From assembly GCA_021464245.1 (NCBI GenBank), contig JADCRB010000002.1:4132573-4196572 (forward strand): DNA of 64,000 nucleotides, in the 5' to 3' direction. Positions 48,430 through 61,564 of the stretch are shown piece after piece. A program made the position numbers and the translations under genes. Origin of the DNA: Carallia brachiata. Its lineage: Eukaryota; Streptophyta; Magnoliopsida; Malpighiales; Rhizophoraceae. Position 1 is the first letter of the stretch; each line of letters starts with the position of its first letter. The notes under the pieces were generated by a model. That model ran no database searches and had not been told where the DNA came from. It saw only the letters and a program-made list of their open reading frames with translations.

Positions 48430-51300
48430 AGAGCAGGAGCCAAGAGAAAGGAAAAAAGAAGCCATAATACTTTTAAAGAAAATCAGCCAAACAAATGTAA
48501 ATTGATTAAATGGTTTTTTTTTTATTTGATGCTCATGATTGCACAATATCTAAAGCCATATTAGTGTTTATATATGAGACAGAGCCTCTTTCAAATTAAT
48601 GGATGAACAAATAAGAAAATCGCCCCTTCCCCTTTCTACGTCCATGGCTAGCTCACAAGTCGCTTGTTGGATAAATATGCAAGTGTTTTTTTTTTTTTTT
48701 TAACAATAGTGTGACACATAGTGATGTCATAATCATATCTGTTAATAAACTATTTTAGAAATATCATGTTCATAATAAATTCAGATATTGATTATATTTA
48801 TGAATAAAGTTAAGTATTATTTCTATCACAAAAACAAAAAAGAAAATTATCATTAATATAAGTGTGCATATAAAAAAACACATACATGTATAAACCCTTT
48901 GCTAAAGAAAATAGTGGATGTAAAAGGTGCAACTATGGTTAAATCATAGTATCCTTGACAACATGTCAAATTTCTCAACAACCTATTAAAAAAGAAAAAA
49001 TTATAAGTCCAGTATACACAGCAAACTATTTTATTTTCCATGCGTAATATTTGGAACTTTTCTAGATTAATTTAAGGTGGGGTGCCTCAAACCTATGAAC
49101 TGAAAATCAACTATTTTTATTTTTCTAGAAATAATATTTGGAGTATTTCCACATTAGTAATTAATTTAAGGCGGAGCGCCTAAAATATACAAATTGAAAA
49201 TGAAACAACTCTTCTCAGAAAAAAAAAAAAAGAAAAAGGAAAATGAAACAACAGGCTAGGTTTTTTTTTTTTTTTTTGGGTCAGAACAACTGGCTAGCTT
49301 TCTAGTCTCTGAACATGTAAAACATGTCTGGATCGTGCTAAAGCACGATTCGAATTCAGGCACCAATGGACCAGAGTTCAAATACGACCAATTTTATGCC
49401 TTTTTTAAAAAAAAAAGAAAAGTATTATTGAATATCTTAGAAAATATTTAAAAAGTTTGTGTCATGTAATTAGATTAAAAATTTATCCTTAGATAATTAA
49501 AAAAATTTGACAAAAAATTTGTTTGGAGACTTATCAAATAAAAAAAATAAGTTGTTGCTCAACGTCTCGAATACTTGTCGAGTTCTTTTGTCTTCATCAA
49601 ATAATCTTTTAAAGTTATTTCATTTCAAATTTTTTATTTTCATTCTATTTGCGATTTGAATTTATCTAATTAGATTTTGTATACAAATATATTGTTTGCA
49701 TTGTCCTTTCTTTGTCAAATTCAATAATTTCACTTTTTGTAATTTTTCATTTTATACATCAAGTTTAAATATAGTGATTTTTTTAAGAGTTTTGTTACAT
49801 AACAACTCAACAAAGGGTATCCAAAACTTATGCAGTCAATAAAATTTATTATCTTATTTTTTTTAAAATTAATATATCTTTTATAATCTAACAATTCATA
49901 TTATTGTATATTAATTACTTATTTCTTTATGAACTATTGAGATTCTTTTTTTTTTCTTGTGTTAATTTTTTCGAAGAATCTGATCCAACACGATATAATT
50001 TAAGCACGAAAATTAATTCATGTGGCTATTTAAGCAAGATAAACAATTTAGAACACGGTACCGCACGAATGCCATGCATGATAAATTTATGAACAGTACA
50101 GAACAGATTGTTCAAATGTGTAAGTACAGCACTGCACAACATGGGTGGCACCTAGTACTAGACTAGCAGGGCTCCCACCCATTTTACACGTCTGCTAGTT
50201 TCCTTCCTGTTTTTTTTCAATGATAGTTGAGTTGGTAATCACTTTGAAGATTTGTTTAATGTTTTTGGTCATTTCTTCTCTTCAATGAATGTCTCTTTTA
50301 AAATAAAAAAATTACTTACACGCCTAAACCTAAACGTGAAGTGTAAAGCGATTACGTTTTTTTTTATAATAAAATATTTAATTATTACAATAAAATTTAA
50401 AAATATTTTTTATTTTTTAAAAAATAAAGTATTTTATTATCAAAATAAAAATAAAACGATTAATTATAATGAGTCATTCTTGCATTTATTTTTGCCGACA
50501 CTTTAAAAATTTGAACCCTCTCGTTAATAAGTACAGTCTCGTTACATGATAGAAGAAAATTAATCAAAAATATATTTATAATATAACAAATAAAGAATTT
50601 TTTATATTTACATTTAAAAAATATATAAAAAAAATAAAAAAAATTTATTATTTTTTTTTTTTTTTATTTTATTACTATTATTATATAAAATATAATAATT
50701 ATTAAATTGCAAACAATAATCGGGCAAAAATATTCAGTCCATCAACATTTATCCTTGTCAGTGAGAGTTGGGGGTGTCAAACTGTCAGATTGAGTTAGGT
50801 TTTGGTTGAGTCGTTTTTGATTTGAGTCATTTTCAGTTAAATTATTTTCAAGTTATGTTACATTCGATTCGAGTTCACGTTGGGTCGTTTCAGATTCAGA
50901 TTGGATTCAGATCGAATTTACATTGAACTATTATTTTTTTAAATTATTTTTTAGTAAAGTAAAATATTTTAATTAAATTTAAAACTCATTTTTATAACGA
51001 ATTAAATATTTAAATTTAATTTTTATGTTATATATATATCTATATTTTTATAAAAAAAGTATTAATTAATACTTAAAAAATATAAGTTACAAGTAAAAAG
51101 TTAAAATTATTTTATTATTTTATTTTTTTTAATTGAATTAGTGATCCAAATCTAACCTAAAATTTTAAGGTTATTTTTAGATTATATCACTTTTAAATTT
51201 AGGTTAAAAAATGAGTTTTTAATTTAATTTTTTTAAATAAATTCAATTGACTTACCGGGTCGATTTACTTTTTGACTCTGTTAGCGTGAGCCATTCATAG
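48430..51300. other. Non-genic AT-rich stretch
   Basis: No supported gene. A diverged tandem duplication of about 85 bp lies at 49046-49215, and many A- and T-runs are present. The GAGTC/GGGTCG-type phrases at 50760-50930 and 51240-51280 may be the two ends of a dispersed repeat. Confidence 0.45.
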
Positions 51301-51479
51301 GCAACCCTCATAGGCAACCCAGGAGTGCTGAGCTAAGTTTGCTCCAACCTCTATTCTCCCATTTTCCGTTCCCCTGATCACTCTTCAAGTTGTGAAGAAG
51401 AAGAAGACGAAGACGAAGAGCAATCCAATCCAGGGGTGCTTGTGTGCATGTACGTGTGGGAGTGCAAAAAACGAAGAAG

Positions 51480-54400
51480 ATGGAAAGAGGAGTGCAAGCA
51501 GAGGATGCAGCGGATGTTGCGCATGTTGAGTTGGGACCAACAGCGCAAACGGTCCCAAATGCCAATCCTCATCTCCTTCACTCTTCTTCTGTTGACTCTT
51601 TCCTTCCACCCAACCGCCACATTCTCAAGGTTTCCTGCATTCTCTCTATTACAGCAACTTAAAAAGGCATGAATGAAGTAGCAAGATTGATTCTTTATTT
51701 AACGTTGTTTTCATTCAAACTCCAATTTTGACATCGTCTTCTTCCCCACAAATTTTTGTTTTCTTTTTTATTTCTGGGGTTTTGACTTTTCTCTTGAATG
51801 TTTATAAATACATAAGCTTTTGGCGAATTTGAGTGTGTGTGTGTGTGTGCTTGTGTTTCAGGAGACAGGAAGATGGGAGACCCTGGTACTGGCCTATAAG
51901 ACCATAGGAGTTGTGTTTGGAGGTCTGGTGACATCACCACTCTATGTATACCCTTCAATGCAACTCAGTCCCCCACGGAAGGGGATTACCTGGGAATTTA
52001 CAGCATCATGTTTTGGACCCTCACTCTTATTGGGGTTGTCAAATATACTTGCATAGCCCTCAAGGCTGATGATCAGGGAGAAGGTATATATGCTGCTCTA
52101 TATTTTGCCTTCGTGCTTTCAGGTTTGGCCTGGCCTTTCTTGTTGTGTCCCAATTTTCGCTTCCTGCTATGCGACATGCTGATTTGGGTTGCCAAACCAC
52201 ATTTCTACTGTCAGTTTTGTCAATTTATGTTGTTAATTTGGACAAAGCGTGTGAAAAGCTTATTCTACCAATCATTTTGTTTCTTGACATATAGCCTGGA
52301 TATTTGGTCTTGTTTTCCTCTGTAGATCGACCATCCTATATGTTGTTTCAGTTGGTATATTTTTTCTTGTTTCTTGACTCGTTTCATTTTGTTGGCTTTT
52401 CCCCTTTCTTTATTTGCTTTCCTTGTACTCTTTTGTTTGTTTGTTTGTTTGTTCATCCAAATTTCTAATTGGTAGTTGTCGATTGGATTTTGTTTAGAAA
52501 GAAAAAAGAATGTGCTTCTTGCGAAAGTTATGGAGTTCAAAGAAGGTTTAAATATCCATGTGTTTCTTACTCAGTTTGGGAGTTCAAAGAAGCTTATTCT
52601 ACTAATTAATTTGTTAATATAGCCTGAGATTTGGTCTTGTTTTCCTTTATAGATTGATAATACTTAGGTTGCTTTAGTTCTCAGAGTTTTCTCATTTCTT
52701 CTTAGATCGCAAGACTCACCTCATTCTTTTGGCCTTTCCTGTTTTGTTTATTTGTTTTCTCTTTGCTTTTTTGTTGGTTTGTTCTTGAAAATTTTAATTT
52801 TCAGTTTCCAAATGGGAACTCAGAAAGAAAAAGAAGGTTTTCTTTAAGGAGTTCAGAGAAGGTTCAAATACCCATGTGATTGAAGACTTATTGGCTTATA
52901 TGCTTTTTGAATTTTGATGTGGATGATAATTTTTTGTGGATTTCTTAAGAAATTCTTTTTGGCTGTAGACTATGGATTTATGTAATTAGTAAGCAATTGT
53001 AAGCAGTTGAAATTTAGTGTGTTTCTTGTATGTTTGATTCTTTCATTAAACCCATAGTGCAGAAGTATTGTGCATTGATGCATTCTCCTTTTAGTAAGCA
53101 GTAGTAAGAAAGATATATAATACACAGCTAAATTTAGAGCAGTGAAGATGCTGCTTGTGCATATTAAATTGACTTATGCATATAAACGAGAGTCTGCGTC
53201 TGAGAAAACATAGAGAAGACTGAGCTATCATTGCATAAATGGTCTGTGGAAATTTACAAATTTCTGTATATGTTTGTTTGTGTGTGTGTATAGGTATTGA
53301 CCCTTCAGTCAATAAACAAAAGCCTCTAAACCTGTTGACTCTTGGCCCTAATTCACAGGCACAGAGAAGGTTATGAGTTTTTGAGGCCTTCAGGTCGGGC
53401 TTCTTATCAATTAGTGCAATATCAGGAAGAAGGAAAAAAAGAGGAAAAACAAAATCTTTCAATATGGACAAATTTCATGAACTCTTAAAAAAAGTTATCA
53501 ATCCTTTCCTATCTTATTTTCCTGTTTAACATTTTTTCAAGTTAAAGTGGTGAACGCCCAACCTACTTTTCTTATCAATGTTGCCCATCTGTTAAAGGAT
53601 TAAGTAGGTTGACTAAGTCACAGGCATGCATGATTTTTGATATTTTGATGTGCATTCTTTTGCTTCATAAATAAATTCTTGTAATGCCTGAAAAAGGTAC
53701 ATTGGCAGTTTCACTCTTGTTGTCTTCGATACTCCAAACTCTATTGCATTGATCTGTTATAATTTTTCAATTATCGAACTTTTGAAAGGTTCCATCATTA
53801 TTTTGTTTTTCTGCTCTAGTCTTTCAGTTCTTTATTTGCACAAACAAAATTTTCACTCATTGTTGTAACTGAATGATTGCAGGTGGAACATTTGCCTTGT
53901 ACTCATTGCTCTGCAGGAATATGAATATTGGTATGCTTTCTTCCAAACCTGTAGAATCAAAGTCAAATTTCTCGCACTATATCTTGCCTGAAGGTGCGGG
54001 GAACAAAAGCAGGCTTGGGAAGTTTTTCGAAAGAAGTGTAGTTGCCAGAAGAATACTACTTTTCATTGCCATGCTTGGAACGTGTATGATAATTGGGGAT
54101 GGCATACTCACACCTGCGATTTCTGGTCTCTTATCATTGACTTTACTTCTCACTTTTTAGATTATTTTGGGGTTTCGGAGTTCTAACCCTCAACTATATT
54201 GCAGTTTTATCAGCCATGGATGGCTTAAGAGCACCATTTCCTTCTGTCAGCAAATGTGAGTATTTGATCTAGAGCATTTTAAAAATGAAAGAGTTGCAAT
54301 AACCATATTAATGCAACTGGTTACCTTAACAATCACGAAAAAAATTATTGCTCGGAAGAATATATACTTGAGAATAAAATGGGAAAAAGTAGGGGGAATC

Positions 54401-57185
54401 ATGTTATAACCATAGGGAGGGCCCCTAACTTTAAACATCAGAAACTTTAGAGACCAAAGTCAGCTGTACAAGGAGAAGCAGAACAAGATTAGCTCGTTGT
54501 ACCCACTCTATAATGCCGCAATGTTTCATTTTTCTTTCTGAAAGTGAAAAATAAAAGAGTCAAATTAAAAATGTCCTTGCTGTCTTCACAAGCTGGAGCA
54601 TTTCGTAATGCCTTACATTCTTTTTGAACAGACAAGTGGTTACATAATTAGGAAATTGTCTCTATGGGATAGCAATGGGATCTTAGAAACTTAGAAATGG
54701 TAAGTTCCACAGCATGGTGTTCTGGTTTGATTTGCAGACCTAAGGTGACTTCTCGTAAGATTGCAAGCTTTGGTAATTACCTGATATTTTTAATCAGCTA
54801 TATTTATCTCCTAGGAGAATGGCAATGCATTTTGATTGATGTTATCTCTCTCATACTTGGATAGACATATGTATATGGTTTAAACTGATATGTGCCTTTG
54901 ACATTGCAGCATTGGTGGAAGCACTTTCTGCAATCGTTCTTGCTGTTCTGTTTCTGCTGCAAAAGTTTGGCACCTCTCGAATGAGTTTTCTCTTCTCCCC
55001 CATTATGTGTGCATGGACTCTGTCTACTCCTCTGGTAGGGGATTTATAGCATTATACGATATTACCCTACCATATTCAAGGCTTTATCACCACACTATAT
55101 TGTAACCTTCTTCTGGAGAAATGGGAAGGAAGGCTGGCTGTTGCTCAGTGGCACTATCCTCTGTATCACAGGTGGGCTGCCTGCTTAAACTTAATGCTTT
55201 TCTTAGTAAAGAATATATTGGAACATCTAGTGTCTATTGATAGCGTTTTCTGAACTCTAAATGGCAAGTTGGATATGTTCCTTTTTATGGGTACCCAAAA
55301 ATTACTTGTTAGAGTATTGTACCCATCTAATTGTTTAACCACGTTGGGCGATTAGATTTGATATTTCGACATTAAATAAGCTTTTAGAAACTTATCGCAT
55401 TTTTTTGAGCTAATTTTCAAAAAAAAAAAAAAAAGTGTGAGGGGCCTTCTGTTGGATTTTGCATCTCTCAATCAATCATTCTGATAATAGGGGTTCATTC
55501 TTTCAGTTTTTACAGGTATTAACTGTTCATGCACCTTTATTGGTATCAATTGTGTTATACAGGTGCTGAAGCAATGTTTGCAGATCTTGGCCATTTTAGT
55601 CGGAGCTCAATTCAGGTGAAATATTATTTACCCTCTACTTTTTTTTTCTTCCTATTTTCACCTATCGATCGTCAATAATGCACTGTCTTTCTGAAATTCT
55701 TTTGAACAGGCCGCTTTTCTCTTTACTATATATCCATCCCTTGTTCTAACATACGCTGGACAAACAGCATACCTCATCAAGCATCCTAATGAACATGATG
55801 ATGGATTCTACAAGTTCATACCAAGACAAGTCTATTGGCCAATTTTTATCATTGCCACATCGGCTGCAATTGTCGCAAGCCAGTCATTGATATCAGCCAC
55901 CTTTTCTGTCGTCAAGCAATCTGTAGTGCTGGATTATTTCCCTCGGGTTAAGGTGGTCCATACATCTTCCAGCAAGGAGGGGGAAGTGTATTCCCCAGAA
56001 GTCAATTACATCCTTATGGTCCTTTGCGTGGCTGTGATACTGATCTTTGGGGATGGAAAAGATATAGGGAATGCTTTTGGTATGTTACACCATGCTTTCA
56101 GCTTTTCTTGTGATTTTATTCTGGATTAATTGATTCCATGTGCCATACTATCTATAGACATTGTTGTAAGCGATGGTTATCCTGCGATGGTATTATTTCC
56201 CACCCCACTCACTGTTGTGTCTTCCATCAATTGTTCACTATAGACTAGTAGAGCAGTTGGTAGTTGCAGGCATTCTTTGGATCCCATTTTGAATTCTATG
56301 TCACTGATACAGTCTGTTAAATCTCTCGTAGGTGTTGTTGTTATTCTAGTTATGCTCATCACGACAACATTGCTGACATTGGTTATGATCATGATATGGA
56401 GAACATCGGCGTTGCTGGTTGCCCTTTACTTCTTCATATTTTTTACAATGGAAGGTGTTTATGTCAGTGCTGTTTTGACCAAGATACCTGAGGGTGGATG
56501 GATTCCATTTGCCATCTCTTTTATTCTTGCTTTCATTATGTTTGGATGGTTCTATGGAAGGCAAAGGAAGATAGAGTATGAGTTGACTCACAAGATAGAC
56601 CTAGAAACACTCAAAATGCTGTTGTCTGATCCAGGCGTACAACGGGTTCCCGGATTGTGCTTCTTTTACACCAATGTGCAAGATAGCCTGACACCTGTTC
56701 TTGGACATTATGTAAAAAACATGAGATCTCTGCACAAGGTTACTATATTCACCACACTTCAGTACCTGCTGGTTCCTAAAGTTGCCCCGCTTGAGAGGAT
56801 CTTTGTCCGAAAACTTGGCATCCCGGGAGTTTATGGCTGTGTGATTCAATATGGCTATTCTGATTCTCTGAATCTCGAAGGAGATGACTTTGTAAGTCAA
56901 GTCACTAATAGCTTGCGGATGCATATAGAAAATTCCTCGGACTGTTTGCCATCTGATCCTCAGGAGGTTCAGCGAGAGATTTCTGCTTTTCAAGAGGCAA
57001 AGGAGGCTGGTGTGGTGCACATTCGAGGGAAGACGAGGTTTCATGTTGGTAAAAACTGCAGCTTGTTTGACCGGATCATACTTGCCTTCTATGAATTCAT
57101 GCATAGCAATTGCCGTTCTTCACTTCCAGCTCTTGGGGTGGCACCTCCTCATCGTATTGAGGTTGGAGTGCTTTATGAGGCCTAG
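51480..57185 (+). CDS. HAK: HAK/KUP/KT potassium transporter, 8 coding exons (two frameshifts)
   Basis: High-affinity-type K+ transporter family of plants, a multi-pass membrane protein that takes up or redistributes K+. Exons with GT/AG borders: 51480-51629, 51862-52083, 53883-54125, 54205-54255, 54910-55171, 55563-55615, 55710-56079, 56332-57185. Family signatures in order: G-V-V-F-G-G-L and S-P-L-Y-V-Y in the first membrane segments, [53 protein letters not shown], and a long cytoplasmic C-terminal region in exon 8. About 734 residues if intact, normal for the family. ATG 51480 was chosen because it begins the acidic N-terminus joined in frame to exon 2; an in-frame ATG at 51444 is an alternative. 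Exon 2 lacks one base (CCCCC, 51970-51974) and exon 5 has one extra (GGGG, 55038-55041). As written the protein would end in exon 2. Confidence 0.93.
52257..52890 (+). repeat. Tandem duplication inside HAK intron 2
   Basis: Copy 1 (about 52257-52560) and copy 2 (about 52589-52880) share gcttattcta, tatttggtcttgttttcct or close variants, a TTTG-rich middle, and the closing words gagttca(a/g)agaaggtt. They are diverged direct repeats of roughly 300 bp, both within the intron, so coding sequence is untouched. Confidence 0.75.
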
Positions 57186-57865
57186 TTAGATAATGATTGA
57201 CAAGTTACATATAACCATTCCCGCAAACCCTTCTCTTAGCCGTTGTCTAGAATGGCACGATGCCAAGTCTACTTGAGTAGAGATCTGGTTTAAAAATAAA
57301 TACTGCAAGAAAAAACAAAGTAAGATGAGGGAAGGAAAAGAAAAGAAGAGAGGGAATGTTTTGAAAGCCTTCGATATTGTTCTGTCAATGTTAATTACTA
57401 AACATAATTAGCCATATTAGAAATCGTGTTCAAAATCTATTTTACAGGCAATTCCTCTCTTTTGTTGTGATTATGTCTCAAAATTATGTTATATTTGATA
57501 CAGAAGCAAATGATATTTTATTATAAATAATTGAGATCACCAATTGATAAGTTATAAAATCCGTGCAGCTGTTACCTTTACATAAGGGAAGCTTGTTAAA
57601 AATATTTTGCTAGTCAATCAATATTTGCTAAAGAACACTTCGAGATAATCGCAGTTGGATGATTGATTTTTGTGGCCGAAGGAACACAAGTTAAATTGAT
57701 CGATTAAATGTCTACTGTTTCCAAATCAGGTTACTTTTAACTTTTCTTGGATGATAGTTAAATAATACTTGATTAACCGCTTTGTGTCAAAATAGAATTC
57801 GAGTAAATTATACTTCCTCTTTGTTTTATGTGCCCTTTATTTTCTTGACAATAAGAATTCTTGTA
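57186..57865. other. 3' flank of HAK
   Basis: Probable 3' untranslated region followed by AT-rich DNA; no other feature seen. Confidence 0.5.
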
Positions 57866-57868
57866 TAG

Positions 57869-58005
57869 ATTTTTTTTTTTTTTTTTTGGTCTTATAGGAG
57901 CTGGAGTCCAGCTGGTTGGGGGAGGGGGATATGGGGCATTAGGTCTGGGGTTCGAACCCCAGACCTTATGGTTGGAGGAAACTTCCTCCAACCATTACAG
58001 CTAAT
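57869..58005 (-). mobile_element. SINE-like tRNA-derived repeat with poly-A
   Basis: A poly-T run at 57870-57888 (poly-A on the - strand) adjoins a segment with a perfect RNA polymerase III B-box-like word, GGTTCGAACCC, inside the palindrome ggtctggggttcgaaccccagacc (57940-57965). A second palindrome, ggttggaggaaacttcctccaacc, follows. An A-box-like word is seen on either strand, so orientation rests on the poly-A side. I could not find a target duplication. Confidence 0.45.
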
Positions 58006-58009
58006 TTTG

Positions 58010-60100
58010 ACTATACAGCCTAAGCACAAGCCTCAACATACGGATCACTTAGCAAGGCCCATAAGGAGGCCCACTAAAAGTGGAGACCGAAGGCCCAAGT
58101 CAAGAGCTAACCACAATGTTGTTAGCCATCTCGAGTTCCCAAGCTCCAAACATCCAGGTCACTGCTTACGAGTGGAATCCAACAAGTCCAATCAATTGCC
58201 CCTTCCATCATCAAAATGAAGCTGCAGTCTTTTCAAGTATAGACCTACTGTTAACATTGGCTCATATATAAAGAGTAAACACACAGAGACCGACATACGA
58301 AAATACATTCACTCACTCGTACATGTAAAACTGCAGCCATTTTACTCCAAGCTCTTTCTCTGACCTTGCTCTCTCCCTTTCTTGCTTGAAACGCACATTT
58401 ATGAGCACCCTCACAGATGGTGAGCCATCCTCAGAAAGTTTTGGCCTCCTAAGCTCACCATAGGAACAGCCAGAGTCCTCTTCTCTTTATTGTGTCGTCA
58501 CTGACTTGAGAGTTGGAATACTTATGTTGGAGATCCATCCCGACCTAAGCCCTCTTCTATTTTGCAGGTCCATTAGAATGGCCCAAAAGGCAGATGAGCT
58601 GCTAGTCAAAGACACCGTCAATCAGTGCCACATGTAGGAACGAGAAGCTCTGTGCCTTTCCATTCCCTTCTTTTGTGGTAGCTGTATTTTCCAGAAAGTC
58701 ACTCGGAGATTCGAGCACTCACCACTCTCCACCGATCGACCTCGATAGACCCACCAATGTTGTCATTGTTCTATCCTCCTGTACAAACACCAAAGTCGCA
58801 TCCAATGCGACACCATTGTCTTAAACAAGAGAACGTGTAAATGTCTCATACTTTTGTCCTAACTTTGACCATCCACCAATTTGGTGCTAGGCCCGGAGGA
58901 GCCTCAACTAGCAGTAGTACCGAGGTGAGCTCCATCAAGCGATTAGCCAACCTGGGAAGATGGATGGAGCCCTACATGCTACCTTGGACACCTTTTTTGC
59001 ATCTGAAGACACACTAATAGCACCTAGGCCAGGAGATACCATGACTAGTCGAGACGTTCGACGTCTAGACTGTACCGCTATAGAGGGGTTGAGGACTTAA
59101 TGACTGGCCACTACCCTCATGATCTAGAGCCCACCATATGAAATGTCTCCCTCGGTAGGAAAAAGCTCAAGAAAGAACTCGATGAATTTACCCCCAACAA
59201 GTTGAAAGAACCTCACACTATGTGGACAGGGGATCCTGGGGATCTCAACGCACACAAGACGATGTTTTTTTATTAAATCCCTCTTATTGGCCCCATCACA
59301 AGTATTTTTGTTGAGGGACTCTACCAGTTCAGAAGAAAGCTACACAATCCCAAAAAAAAAAAAAAGTGGTAGAATCTGGGCATAGAATCACCGTCGTGTT
59401 AGGGGAGTACGTTTCACAACAATTGAACGACAAGCAAGCCCATATATCAGCCTTACAATGGTCAAATCAAACTTATGCCAATAAGTCTTGTAAGAGTTAG
59501 AAGTTGCACCTATCAAACGAGATCTAAAAAGCCCTTGATGTAAGAAAGGTTCAAGCTTTTCTTCTTAAAGGCCCGCAATAAGTTTCCAAATGAGCATTAG
59601 AGCCATTTAAGATGCTTATGTCCTTGCATGCAATCTCAAACATTAAAACATGCAAAGTTTTCTCATCAAAAGAGTAGCAAATAGGTAGTACTTACTCTAT
59701 TAAAAACTCTAAGTAGTTGGGTGACTAGTTTGTCACAAAGTTCGCCACAAGCAAGAGGCAAAAAAAAAAAACTCAACTGTAGTTAAGGAATCCCTGAAGG
59801 ACTACGTCACTAGATCAAAATGCCATGTTGGATATTGAGGATCTCACACTGAAAAATGATGATGACTACTTTTATGCGGAGCCTACGTCAGTCATAGTTC
59901 ACTTGGTCCTTGGGCAAAAACTCACCACACAATTTTAAAAAACTTAACGTCAAGGAAAAATGCTTTATCAATGCTAGAAAAGCCAATCGAGTTCAGAATG
60001 AGTTGATGGAGTCTTCACTCAAGACCAACCAACTCGAAAGGCCAAAAAGTGCTTCAAGAGACGAGATAAGAGGAAAGGTAAAGGTTTACCTCCTGTTTTG
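58010..60100 (+). mobile_element. Ty3/gypsy LTR-like and gag remnant, + strand
   Basis: A promoter-like CATATATAAAGAG near 58261 and pyrimidine-rich sequence suggest an LTR or leader at about 58100-58570. Further on the + strand has gypsy gag pieces in several frames: the segment K-E-S-L-K-D-Y-V-T-R (near 59790-59820) marks the end of the retrotransposon gag domain. An R/K-rich piece (S-R-D-E-I-R-G-K-V-K) near 60050-60080 fits the gag end. Multiple stops prevent any product. Confidence 0.6.
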
Positions 60101-60697
60101 TAATTAAACTAGTTAGCCCTTATAAAAGCATTACAGCTCTTAGAAGATCACATCATCTTTTTTGCAATGATACTCCTTTTTGTGGCTCCACTCCTTTGAA
60201 TAAGGAGTTATGCCTAGTAATAGAAAATGTGCACTTAGTTTTGTTCGAGTATGTGTTTGGATTATAGAAGCCCCAAAACTAAAAGGATCCTATATACTAG
60301 CTTGCCATTATCGGACTATGAGGTTACCCTCAACAATGAGGTGTTCGTTAACCTTTTTGTTATGGAATTGAGCTATCTTCCTTTCGTAGGCCGCAGTTTG
60401 AATAATGACGGGCAACCTTTCTTTATGTAAGGCAACTTAACTATTTCTTAGCCGTTAATTTTTAGACTCCTCATCAAAATAGAGATTTTTGTGACTAGGA
60501 TAACTATCTCAATTGAAACCATAACCTCAATTTTAATGGCCAAGGAGAAAGGAATTTTTTTCAGTGGTTGCTCTGGAAATTGTATGATAAGCCCATAGCA
60601 CTCTTGGTAACTCATCTACCCATGCCCCTCTTTTGCATCTGAAACACATTTTAAGAACATGAATGATACTCCTGTTAGTTACTTTTACTTGTTGCTA

Positions 60698-60982
60698 TTA
60701 GTTACACTTAGCTATCTCTGTGAATTTATAGGTGATGTTTAAGTTGGAGTAAAAGGTTTTACACCTTATTGTTGAATTGCTCACAATTGTCAGTAATGAA
60801 CACCCTAAGAATCTCAAAGTGACAAACAAATTTTTACATATAAAGCCTTCGATTTGCTTGGCTATAATAGAGGCTTGTACCTTTGCTTCTACCCATTTGA
60901 TGAAGTAATCCACCACAACTATGACAAACTTTTTTCCTCTCTCTCCCCCAGATGGCCGGCAAACTAGGACCAATTGAGTCAA
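60698..60982 (-). pseudogene. Ty3/gypsy integrase fragment
   Basis: The - strand has K-K-F-V-I-V-V-V-D-Y-F-I-K-W-V-E-A, the first catalytic Asp region of gypsy integrases, then I-A-K-Q-I-E-G-F-I-C-K-N. The second Asp region (I-V-S-N-S in place of I-V-S-D-N) has lost its acidic residue. The N-S-T and K-T-F words follow. It is truncated after S-N-L-N-I. Confidence 0.85.
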
Positions 60983-61564
60983 GCATTGAACAAATGATTA
61001 GGGTTCTAATTTGGGAGTAAAGATTGTTACCAATAGTTCGGGGACATTACTGAGTCGTTGTGGGATCAATCATACTTTTTGATAAACTCTTTGGAGTTTC
61101 CTATCATAGCGGCCGACAAAAATCCTACTTCTAAACTTTGGTTTAGAGTGTGCGAGTGCCTTTATGATTGTTATAAATTCTCTTATAGATTTCTCTTATC
61201 TCGATTATACCTTTATTGGAGTACAGTGTTTAAACAAAGGCAAGGAGAAAGCTTGATTACAAAGGCGATCCTCGTGCACTACATACTTCGTTGGCCTATA
61301 TTGAAATCCCCTAGCTTCCACCCAATCCTCTAGGAGGTCGTCATTGTAGAGGTATTTGATGATTGGATCCATTTATGAAGGCTCTCGATCTATAGACATG
61401 ATTTGTTATAGCCCAGCAAACACTAAGCCTTCTCATCTCCATTCTTTACTAGATTACACATCTATGTGCAATGTCCAACACTTAGTACAAGTATATTTCA
61501 GGTTGTTTTATCTAAAGGCCATGCATTTATTTATAAAATCGACCAGGGTTTGGGCTTTTGAGCA

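Noticed and set aside
49257..49400. Second SINE-like segment after a poly-T run
   Set aside because: The B-box-like word (GTTCAAATAC) is weak and no A box or target duplication is seen.
56601..57104. 167-codon - strand frame
   Set aside because: It is the antisense shadow of HAK exon 8, whose + strand frame is conserved across the family.
57940..57965. tRNA gene suggested by the B-box word
   Set aside because: No cloverleaf can be built: acceptor, D and anticodon arms are missing, so a SINE-like repeat is the better reading.
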